A DNA stretch of 19,266 nt from Bacteroidales bacterium (GTDB lineage Bacteria; Bacteroidota; Bacteroidia; Bacteroidales; F082): positions 1-19,266 of the forward strand of contig JAEEII010000002.1 of the NCBI GenBank assembly GCA_016281295.1, given 5' to 3'. Under the pieces are notes generated by a model. The model saw only the letters and a list, made by a program, of their open reading frames with translations. It did not search any database and had not been told where the DNA came from. The translations under genes were made by a program, and so were the position numbers. Positions 1 to 5,484 of this stretch are shown piece by piece (position 1 is the first letter of the stretch; each line of letters opens with the position of its first letter).

Positions 1-1119
1 GTGTTCATCGCGGGTGGCGGCATCGCGGGTAGCGCCTTTTCCCGCTATTGCTCGGAAGCCGGCAAGAAGCCCGTTTTGATCAACTACAGTCGTGGCGCTT
101 CGTGGCGTTTCATCGGTTGTGGCCGTCCGGCCTTCTCCAACCCCGATATCGCTGATATCGCCGTGCATAACCACGAGATTTTCAAGAAGATGCAGGCCGA
201 ACACAACATCAACTACCACTTGACGCATTATGTCAACTTGGTGCATGACGAGGCCACCTACAACTCCCTCGACGCCTCCCGCGCCTGGAGTGATGCCTAT
301 ATGATTGAGCGCAAGGACTTCAAGAAGGAAATCTCACCACTGTGGGACGACAGCAAGGACACCTACAGCCACGCTTTGATTACCCGCGACTGCTGGCAGG
401 CCACACCTGGTAGAGTCATCGACTACATCCGTTGGATTGGCGTGCAGCAAGGCGGACGCTATTTCGAGGACTGCGAGCTTCTCCATGTGCAGAAGGTAGG
501 CGGACACTACGTCACCTTGGTACGCACTCACGAGGGCGAGTTCATCGAATACACCTGCGACCACTTCGTCAACGCGATGGGTTGGGGCGCCGAGAAGTTC
601 AACGACATGTTAGGCTTAGACACCGGACTCTATCCCGTGAAGCACCAGGCTTTCATCACGCGCCGCTTACCTATGATGGGACCCAACGGAGGCCCGCTTG
701 ACATGATCATCGACCGCCGTCACTACAAGGGCTTCAGCGCTGTTTATGGACAGCAGTGGGCTCACACCGGCCAAATCATCGGCTGCGCCAGCCCCGACAC
801 CGACGCCTACGAGGCACGCCAGAACATCAAGTACAACAGCAAGGAGTTCTTGGAGATCGTCTCCGAGGTCTTCGCCGAGTGGATTCCTAACTTGGGCGAG
901 GTGAGTTTCCTGGCTTGCTGGGCTGGCCGTTACACCGAGCCGCGTTACATCGTCGATCCAGAGGTCGGTATCCTTACAGGCTTGCGCGGCCACGGCTTCA
1001 TGCTCGGCCAATACCTCGCCAAACTGTATGTCGATAAGTATCTCGGCAAAGAGGTGCCTGGCTACATGAAAGACCTGGCTCTTAGCGGTAAGGGATTAAG
1101 CGAAAACGCATTCAAATAA
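1..1119 (+). CDS. FAD-dependent oxidoreductase (DAO-like), 5' end at window edge
   Basis: The first codons give FIAGGGIAGS, a Rossmann dinucleotide-binding GxGxxG at the extreme N-terminus, as expected for an FAD-binding oxidoreductase of the DAO (glycine/sarcosine oxidase-like) superfamily. Near the C-terminus GLRGHGFMLGQYLA resembles the second FAD-contacting glycine segment of that group. The visible part is 372 aa. Base 1 is a GTG that could act as a start, but the beta strand before the glycine motif is very short, so a few residues are probably missing and I treat the gene as 5'-partial. No signal peptide is visible, so it is likely cytoplasmic. It ends 2 bases before the MBOAT gene, so the two are probably co-transcribed; the substrate may relate to the glycan or acyl group handled by the neighbours, which is inference only. 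No specific enzyme name can be supported. Confidence 0.78.
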   Translation: MFIAGGGIAGSAFSRYCSEAGKKPVLINYSRGASWRFIGCGRPAFSNPDIADIAVHNHEIFKKMQAEHNINYHLTHYVNLVHDEATYNSLDASRAWSDAYMIERKDFKKEISPLWDDSKDTYSHALITRDCWQATPGRVIDYIRWIGVQQGGRYFEDCELLHVQKVGGHYVTLVRTHEGEFIEYTCDHFVNAMGWGAEKFNDMLGLDTGLYPVKHQAFITRRLPMMGPNGGPLDMIIDRRHYKGFSAVYGQQWAHTGQIIGCASPDTDAYEARQNIKYNSKEFLEIVSEVFAEWIPNLGEVSFLACWAGRYTEPRYIVDPEVGILTGLRGHGFMLGQYLAKLYVDKYLGKEVPGYMKDLALSGKGLSENAFK

Positions 1120-1121
1120 GA

Positions 1122-2555
1122 ATGGTTTTTAACTCTATTGAATACTTGATTTTCCTACCACTGGTGGTGGTGCTGTATTATCTGATACCGCATCGCCACC
1201 GGTGGATTTTGTTATTGACGGCGAGCTGCGTGTTTTATATGTGGTTCGTGCCGAAATATATCCTTATCCTGCTTGTCACCATCATCATCGACTACTCGGC
1301 TGGACTGTTGATGGAGAGAGACGCCGACAGCCCCAAGAAAAAAAAGCGATGGATGGTCATCAGCATCACTTCCACGCTTTTGGTGCTTTTCATCTTTAAA
1401 TACTTGGGTTTCCTTAACGACAGTGTGGTGGCATTGTGCCAATCGTTGGGTTTAAATGTGAACACCAGCGTCAAGCTGATACTGCCCATCGGGCTCTCGT
1501 TCCACACTTTTCAAAGCATGAGTTACGTGATTGAGGTGTACCGCGGGAACCAAAAAGCGGAACGGCATTTCGGCTATTATGCCCTTTATGTGATGTTCTT
1601 CCCACAGCTGGTCACTGGCCCCATCGAGCGTCCGGGCAATCTGCTCCGGCAGCTACACGAGGAGAAGTCATTCAACGAGAACAACCTTGCGAGAGGCTTA
1701 AGGCTCATCCTCTTTGGCTTTTTCATCAAGATGGTGGTGGCTGACAACTTAGGAGGGTATGTGGATGAGGTATATGCCCATCCCGAGGAATACAACTCGT
1801 GGAGTGTTTGGCTCGCCATGGTGTTTTATTCCTTCCAAATCTATGGCGACTTCTTTGGTTATTCCACCATCGCCTTAGGCAGTGCCCTATTGATGGGTTA
1901 CGAAATCAGCGACAACTTTCGTTCTCCTTACCTCTCGAAAAACATCGCCGAGTTCTGGCATCGCTGGCACATCTCGTTGTCCACCTGGTTCCGCGACTAC
2001 GTGTATATCCCGATGGGAGGCAGTCGGGTGAAGTTTGGCAGATGGATGTATAACATCCTGGTTGTTTTTGTGCTGAGCGGCATCTGGCATGGAGCCAACT
2101 GGACTTTCCTCTTCTGGGGATTTGCCCACGGGTTGCTCCACATTATCGAGAAAGCCTTAAGGAGCTCCTTTGGCAAGAAAGAACCGTCAGGGATTCCATC
2201 TCATAGCAGGTTCATCCAAGGCTTGCTCAATCTCTTGGGTGTTGTCAGAACCTTTTTACTCGTCACCTTGTTCTGGGTGATGTTCCGTTCCACCGACTTC
2301 GCTAATATGAAGGCCATGTTCACTGCCGCTTTCAGCCAGTTCGATGGAGGGAGACAACTTGTCATCGACCCAAAGTTATGGCTCTTCCTGGGGCTGTTCA
2401 TGCTCTCCGATATCATCCTCAGAGGCCGTCGTTTCGATAGTTGGTGCGAGGACAAACCCGTCTTGTTACGATGGTCCATCTGTGCCTTGATGGTTTTCCT
2501 CACCATTGTCTTCTCCAGTGTCAACAATTTCCCATTCATCTATTTCCAATTCTGA
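1122..2555 (+). CDS. MBOAT family membrane O-acyltransferase (AlgI/DltB type)
   Basis: A 477-aa polytopic membrane protein with about ten hydrophobic segments. It carries the AlgI/DltB landmarks in order: LPIGLSFHTFQSMSYVIEVY at residues 121-140, FPQLVTGPIERPGNL at 160-174, the QIYGDFFGYSTIALG segment at 239-253, FWHRWHISLSTWFRDY at 278-293 and IWHGANW at 321-327. H323 corresponds to the conserved MBOAT histidine, and H280/H283 lie in the second conserved patch. Known members pass an acyl group (acetyl in AlgI/PatA, D-alanyl in DltB) across the inner membrane to a periplasmic partner. The partner here is almost certainly the SGNH-like protein encoded 4 bases downstream. Length matches the family. 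The ATG start lies 2 bases after the preceding stop, so translation is probably coupled. The acyl group and acceptor glycan cannot be read from sequence. Confidence 0.92.
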   Translation: MVFNSIEYLIFLPLVVVLYYLIPHRHRWILLLTASCVFYMWFVPKYILILLVTIIIDYSAGLLMERDADSPKKKKRWMVISITSTLLVLFIFKYLGFLNDSVVALCQSLGLNVNTSVKLILPIGLSFHTFQSMSYVIEVYRGNQKAERHFGYYALYVMFFPQLVTGPIERPGNLLRQLHEEKSFNENNLARGLRLILFGFFIKMVVADNLGGYVDEVYAHPEEYNSWSVWLAMVFYSFQIYGDFFGYSTIALGSALLMGYEISDNFRSPYLSKNIAEFWHRWHISLSTWFRDYVYIPMGGSRVKFGRWMYNILVVFVLSGIWHGANWTFLFWGFAHGLLHIIEKALRSSFGKKEPSGIPSHSRFIQGLLNLLGVVRTFLLVTLFWVMFRSTDFANMKAMFTAAFSQFDGGRQLVIDPKLWLFLGLFMLSDIILRGRRFDSWCEDKPVLLRWSICALMVFLTIVFSSVNNFPFIYFQF

Positions 2556-2559
2556 AGCC

Positions 2560-3570
2560 ATGAAGAAACTTCTGATTCATATCACCGTGATTGCCGCGTT
2601 GTTAGTGCTGATGAACTGGATTTATACCCAGTGGTTTTATCGAGATGATTTATTAGAGCATTCCGACCTCGTTGTTTCCTCGTGGCAAGTGGCTGCTGAC
2701 AGCTGCGAGTTGGTGTATTTAGGTGAGTCGTCGAACAAGACCTACGGATACAAGGACAAAGACAAGCGAAAGATCAGCGAGATGATTGCCGAGCAGCTTC
2801 CAGGGGTGCGTTGCGGCGACATCACCCAAGACGCGGCACATGCAGAAGTCTATTATTATCTACTTAGGAACATCCCAGAAGGGAACCAAATCCACACCGT
2901 TGTGGTGACGATGAACCTAAGGTCGTTTGGTGCCAATTGGATCTATTCGTCGCTGGAGACCGCGCTACAGAAGAAGCTCGTGTTGATGAAAGGTTATCCT
3001 CCCTTGATGAAAAGAGCCCTATTAGCTTTCAAAGCCTATCCCATTCATACCAAAGACGAATGGGGTCAAAAAGCTCAGGACAGTTGGACAAAGACCCCAT
3101 TATGTTTCCCGTATCCTTTTCCTTACAAAACCACGAGAGAATGGAACCGGGCTATTGCTTACGAAGGCGTTAAAGACAGTTTGGGCAACCGCGACCAAGC
3201 CATGACCGAGCTGACCTCGCATTTCATCAAGAACTATGCGTTTCAGATTCGCGATGACAATCCGAGGGTCAAGGACTTCGACCGCATCGTGAAGTTAGCT
3301 GAGAAACGTGGGTGGAAGCTGGTGTTCAACATCTTGGCGGAGAACACCGACCGTGCTCAAGAGCTGGTAGGCGACGACCTACTATTCTTGATGCGGGAGA
3401 ATGTGGAGTATCTGGTAAAACGTTATGAGGCGCGGGGGGTCACAGTAGTCAACAATTTGGAGGCGGTACGCGACATTGAGTTCATCGACCGTTCCTGGCC
3501 CACGGAGCATTATTATGAAACAGGGAGGAAGATTATAGCCAGTGAGGTGGCGGGGAGAATTAGGAATTAG
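2560..3570 (+). CDS. Membrane-anchored SGNH/DltD-like partner of the MBOAT protein
   Basis: I start this gene at the ATG at 2560, 4 bases after the MBOAT stop, which gives 336 aa. An upstream in-frame ATG at 2506 lies inside the MBOAT gene and would put 18 polar residues before the membrane segment. From 2560 the protein opens with KKLLIHITVIAALLVLMNW, a type II signal anchor, followed by a periplasmic domain. LVYLGESSNKTY (residues 51-62) resembles an SGNH block I with S57 as candidate nucleophile, and WPTEHYYETGRK near the C-terminus (H317) resembles block V (usually DxxH, here T-E-H). MBOAT plus SGNH partner is the arrangement of AlgI/AlgJ-X, PatA/PatB and DltB/DltD, in which the partner transfers the acyl group to a polymer. 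Overall similarity to named families is weak, so the fold assignment rests on these two blocks and on context. Confidence 0.72.
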   Translation: MKKLLIHITVIAALLVLMNWIYTQWFYRDDLLEHSDLVVSSWQVAADSCELVYLGESSNKTYGYKDKDKRKISEMIAEQLPGVRCGDITQDAAHAEVYYYLLRNIPEGNQIHTVVVTMNLRSFGANWIYSSLETALQKKLVLMKGYPPLMKRALLAFKAYPIHTKDEWGQKAQDSWTKTPLCFPYPFPYKTTREWNRAIAYEGVKDSLGNRDQAMTELTSHFIKNYAFQIRDDNPRVKDFDRIVKLAEKRGWKLVFNILAENTDRAQELVGDDLLFLMRENVEYLVKRYEARGVTVVNNLEAVRDIEFIDRSWPTEHYYETGRKIIASEVAGRIRN

Positions 3571-3677
3571 GAGAAAATGGGATAGCGAAACGGCCTGAAA
3601 AGCCAACAGCTATTAGCTTATTGCCCTTTCGGGGCGGCACTGGAGAGCACTAGCGAAATTTGAATAATTAGCTTTTA
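3571..3677. other. Intergenic stretch after the MBOAT operon
   Basis: No gene is seen. A short GCCC/GGGC hairpin (3623-3626 with 3632-3635) could end the upstream operon, but no T-run follows it. The sequence becomes AT-rich towards 3650 and leads into the first copy of the 35-bp direct repeat. Confidence 0.4.
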
Positions 3678-3712
3678 AAAATAAAAGTTCTTTGATATTT
3701 GGTTGATTTAAG
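3678..3712 (+). repeat. 35-bp direct repeat, copy 1
   Basis: A perfect 35-base match to 4439-4473 in the same orientation. It runs from AAAATAAAAG through GTTCTTTGATATTTGG to GATTTAAG. Flanking bases differ immediately on both sides (base 3677 versus 4438, base 3713 versus 4474). Copy 1 ends directly against the TTG minus-33 element of the predicted non-coding RNA promoter. The inner GTTCTTTGA resembles a boxA antitermination core, but in this copy it lies upstream of the predicted transcription start and so would not be transcribed from that promoter. Confidence 0.9.
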
Positions 3713-3742
3713 TTGCGGAGACCAAAAAAAGATGTATTTTTG
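3713..3742 (+). promoter_or_regulatory. Bacteroidota-type promoter for the predicted ncRNA
   Basis: TTG at 3713-3715, a 19-base spacer, then TATTTTTG at 3735-3742. This fits the known Bacteroidetes primary sigma factor consensus (TTG near -33, TAnnTTTG near -7) and is the best promoter match in the window. It faces plus, towards a region with no plus-strand protein gene until 5485, so it should drive a short RNA starting near 3748. Confidence 0.75.
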
Positions 3743-3747
3743 CATCG

Positions 3748-3854
3748 TCAATTAGAGGAATTCGCAGAAAGGACGACAACCTTTATGGCCTTTGCGGTCG
3801 TTTCGAGCCTCAACCTAAACGAGCCATCACTTTTCCGTGATGGTTTTGTTTTTT
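3748..3854 (+). ncRNA. Predicted small structured RNA, about 106 nt, unrecognised family
   Basis: The interval lies between a consensus promoter and a strong intrinsic terminator and encodes no convincing protein. Complementary segments allow a long hairpin: GAGG pairs with CCTC, TTCG pairs with CGAG allowing a G-U pair, and ACGAC pairs with GTCGT around an apical loop holding CCTTT and GGCC; an alternative CGCAGAAAGG/CCTTTGCG pairing is also possible. A short single-stranded linker (AACCTAAACGAG) separates it from the terminator hairpin. I see no match to tRNA, SRP RNA, tmRNA, RNase P or 6S signatures. Its 3' end overlaps, in antisense, the 3' end of the convergent gene at 3827-4255, so base pairing with that mRNA is possible. 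The exact start is estimated from the promoter. Confidence 0.6.
3822..3854 (+). terminator. Intrinsic terminator of the predicted ncRNA
   Basis: CCATCAC (3824-3830), loop TTTTCC, GTGATGG (3837-3843), then TTTTGTTTTTT. The stem extends by a G-U and an A-T pair at its base. The T-run exists only on the plus strand, so termination is directional and serves the RNA, not the minus-strand gene whose stop codon lies inside the stem. Confidence 0.8.
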
Positions 3855-4255
3855 GAACCAGGTTCATGTGGGACGGTGATGCAATATTGAACCATTTCAC
3901 GATTTGACCGCTGAAGTCCGACCGTGAGTTTCACTTCACCATATTTAAGTATAATTAGCTTTTCAAATTGTTTTTGGTTTTTGGTATTTCGATTGATATT
4001 TTTCTCATCTATCGAAATTGCGTTTTCGAGTATTTCTGATAGACGGAAAACAGCAAGCGTTGATTTGTAGTCGCGTGCCGCCTTCTCATAAGTCTCGTTA
4101 ATGGACAAGTATTTCACTTGGATAAACGAGCCCAGGTCACGATTCCAAACCCTTTTGTCAGGATGCTCCGAAATCCATTGGGAATAAAATTCCTTGATAA
4201 GTTTCTCTCGAACTTTGATATCGTCTTTTGTCCGACCTTTTGGAATGTCACTCAT
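3827..4255 (-). CDS. Hypothetical protein, 142 aa, AT-rich accessory gene
   Basis: I do not recognise the family. The start is placed at 4255 (MSDIPKGRTKDD), because a promoter element TATTTTTG lies 18 bases upstream; a longer in-frame version beginning at 4375 would place that promoter inside the gene and adds a lysine- and isoleucine-rich stretch. The protein is soluble and charged, with no signal peptide or membrane segment: predicted helices at about residues 8-27 and 50-85, a polar linker, then KYGEVKLTVGLQ and MVQYCITV, which look like two strands of a beta hairpin. A helical N-terminus with a C-terminal sheet occurs in small nucleases and DNA-binding proteins, but no catalytic motif can be named. 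Base composition is much more AT-rich than its neighbours, and the gene sits between two perfect 35-bp repeats, which suggests acquisition. The last eight codons (KNKTITEK) are the complement of the opposing RNA's terminator. Confidence 0.7.
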   Translation of the reverse strand: MSDIPKGRTKDDIKVREKLIKEFYSQWISEHPDKRVWNRDLGSFIQVKYLSINETYEKAARDYKSTLAVFRLSEILENAISIDEKNINRNTKNQKQFEKLIILKYGEVKLTVGLQRSNREMVQYCITVPHEPGSKNKTITEK

Positions 4256-4272
4256 AGTAGTTCTATTTATCG

Positions 4273-4280
4273 CAAAAATA
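4273..4280 (-). promoter_or_regulatory. Minus-7 promoter element for the 142-aa hypothetical gene
   Basis: Read on the minus strand this is TATTTTTG followed by C, matching TAnnTTTG. The start codon follows 18 bases after the element, giving a leader of about 10 nt. No clear TTG is present at -33, so only half of the promoter is supported. Confidence 0.55.
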
Positions 4281-4423
4281 CATATATTTTTGATTTGTTC
4301 ATAGATAATTAGTTTTTTCAAAAAATATTTATATATTTTTCTTGAAATATGTATTTTACTACTACAACTATTCACTACTATTCTTTACTACAATAGTTCG
4401 TTAAATTATTAAGTATTAAGCGG

Positions 4424-4483
4424 CGGATTTAACGCAATAAAATAAAAGTTCTTTGATATTTGGTTGATTTAAGCTCAAATCCG
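4424..4483. repeat. 7-bp inverted repeat flanking direct-repeat copy 2
   Basis: CGGATTT at 4424-4430 and AAATCCG at 4477-4483 are perfect inverse complements placed on either side of the second 35-bp repeat. A GC-rich hairpin CGGGG-CTG-CCCCG (4482-4494) follows directly. Arms of 7 bp over this distance can occur by chance. Confidence 0.4.
4439..4473 (+). repeat. 35-bp direct repeat, copy 2
   Basis: Perfect copy of 3678-3712, 761 bp downstream in the same orientation. Unlike copy 1 it is not followed by a TTG/TAnnTTTG promoter. It may be the other end of a small inserted or duplicated segment, or a second regulatory site. Confidence 0.9.
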
Positions 4484-4494
4484 GGGCTGCCCCG

Positions 4495-4539
4495 AACATT
4501 GATACTATTCGTTGGATCATTACAATGTTGTGTATCAAT
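4495..4539. repeat. Two overlapping inverted repeats (mutually exclusive hairpins)
   Basis: AACATTG (4495-4501) is complementary to CAATGTT (4523-4529), and ATTGATAC (4498-4505) is complementary to GTATCAAT (4532-4539). The left arms share ATTG, so only one hairpin can form at a time. They lie just beyond the 3' end of the polyprenyl synthase gene (minus strand, stop at 4556-4558). No T-run on either strand makes them standard terminators. Confidence 0.5.
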
Positions 4540-4555
4540 AGCTTAACGGACTCAA

Positions 4556-5380
4556 TTAAGGTATTCTACGAAAGGCACAGTAGTCAAGTAATGCGCTTAA
4601 AGTCTCTATCGATTTGTGATTCTCAACCACGGCATCCAGACAATTCAAAACCCTCTGAGCCTTTTCCAAATATTGAGGCAGCAGCTCCTCCGCAAAGACT
4701 ACAGCATCCAAGTCATCTCGGTCAAGGAGGTCATCACGCATCTGAAAGACAAGACCCAGATTCAATCCAAAGTCGGCCATCAACGCAAGGCCCTCCGAAG
4801 ACGCCTTCACCGACATCGCCCCCACCACACAACAAGAACGAAACAACATCGATGTTTTCCTTTTAATCACCTCCAGATACTTTTGTCTCTTGTCTCCTAT
4901 CTCCTGTTTCCCTTCCATTCTCTGCATCAGCTCTCCTTCGCTCATGGCCAGTATCGTGGTCAACAACTCCTGAAGAAGAGGAAGATCTTCATGATTAGAA
5001 AGCAACCTCATTGATTTGGCGAGAAGATAGTCGCCCGTCAGGACAGCCGTGGGCGTGTCTAACAACACATGAAGGGCGGGATGACCCCGACGTTCCTCCG
5101 AATCGTCAACGATATCATCGTGAATCAAGGTGGCAGTGTGAAGCGTCTCCACAAACAAGGCGGCGCGATGGGTTGAATCGTTAGGGTTACCGAAAAGCTT
5201 GGCACAGAGATACACCAATAGTGGACGAAGACGCTTCCCCCCTTTGGCAAATGTTTCACGTCCAGCAGCATCATTAAAAACCAACCCGCTGGTCATCAAA
5301 GCCTGAAAGGAAGACTCAAACTGCCGAAGCTCTTCCTCGACAGGAATTTGAATGTCTGATAAACCCTGCATAAATCCCAT
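4556..5380 (-). CDS. Short trans-polyprenyl diphosphate synthase-like protein
   Basis: 274 aa, cytoplasmic. Isoprenyl diphosphate synthase motifs appear in order: GGKRLRP (47-53, diphosphate binding), the first Asp-rich motif DDIVD (88-92) followed by ERRG, RKT (174-176) and the second Asp-rich motif FQMRDDLLD (212-220). Full-length Bacteroidetes members run to about 320 aa and follow the second motif with a GKxxGxD...EGK.TLP segment that completes the active site. Here DDLLD passes straight into RDDLDAVVFAEELLPQYLEKA and the C-terminal helices, so some 40-50 residues are absent. Known family members elongate allylic diphosphates with IPP for quinone or undecaprenyl chains; whether this shorter form is active, chain-length altered or decayed is open. 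ATG at 5380 lies 16 bases after a TATTTTTG element. It diverges from the alpha-2-macroglobulin gene. Confidence 0.82.
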   Translation of the reverse strand: MGFMQGLSDIQIPVEEELRQFESSFQALMTSGLVFNDAAGRETFAKGGKRLRPLLVYLCAKLFGNPNDSTHRAALFVETLHTATLIHDDIVDDSEERRGHPALHVLLDTPTAVLTGDYLLAKSMRLLSNHEDLPLLQELLTTILAMSEGELMQRMEGKQEIGDKRQKYLEVIKRKTSMLFRSCCVVGAMSVKASSEGLALMADFGLNLGLVFQMRDDLLDRDDLDAVVFAEELLPQYLEKAQRVLNCLDAVVENHKSIETLSALLDYCAFRRIP

Positions 5381-5395
5381 TTTTTATAAAGAAGG

Positions 5396-5403
5396 CAAAA
5401 ATA
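5396..5403 (-). promoter_or_regulatory. Minus-7 promoter element for the polyprenyl synthase gene
   Basis: TATTTTTG on the minus strand, 16 bases before the ATG at 5380. No clear TTG is seen at the expected distance. It shares the 104-bp divergent intergenic region with the promoter of the gene at 5485. Confidence 0.55.
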
Positions 5404-5431
5404 AGAAAAAAAACAGCCATTGCCTCTGATT

Positions 5432-5464
5432 TTTGCACACTATTTGCAGTTTTTACTATTTTTG
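5432..5464 (+). promoter_or_regulatory. Promoter for the alpha-2-macroglobulin-like gene
   Basis: TTTG at 5432-5435, a 21-base spacer and TATTTTTG at 5457-5464, fitting the Bacteroidetes consensus. The ATG at 5485 follows about 20 bases later. An in-frame GTG at 5464 overlaps the promoter element and is therefore not the start. Confidence 0.6.
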
Positions 5465-5484
5465 TGACAATAAAAAGCAAGACC

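Larger units (their letters stand above)
4256..4555. other. AT-rich intergenic region holding repeats
   Basis: No gene is seen. It holds the minus-strand promoter at 4273, AT-rich sequence with short runs of ACTACTA/TTCACTACTA up to about 4390, the second 35-bp repeat (4439-4473) and a set of short inverted repeats (4424-4539). Confidence 0.5.

Noticed and set aside
2506..2559. Upstream ATG start for the SGNH-like protein
   Set aside because: It lies inside the MBOAT gene and adds a Ser-rich polar extension before the signal anchor; the ATG at 2560 gives a normal N-terminus.
3785..3856. 23-codon plus-strand peptide (MAFAVVSSLN...) within the predicted RNA, with AGAAAGGA upstream
   Set aside because: It reads through the intrinsic terminator stem and T-run, so transcripts would mostly end before its stop codon; it looks incidental.
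4256..4375. N-terminal extension of the 142-aa hypothetical protein to 4375
   Set aside because: A TATTTTTG promoter element lies within the extension, and the extension is low-complexity AT-driven sequence.
3678..4473. CRISPR array, because two perfect 35-bp repeats are present
   Set aside because: The copies are 761 bp apart with genes between them, there are only two, and no cas genes are present.
4525..5014. Plus-strand frames opposite the polyprenyl synthase
   Set aside because: Pro/Ser/His-rich shadow translations of a real minus-strand gene.
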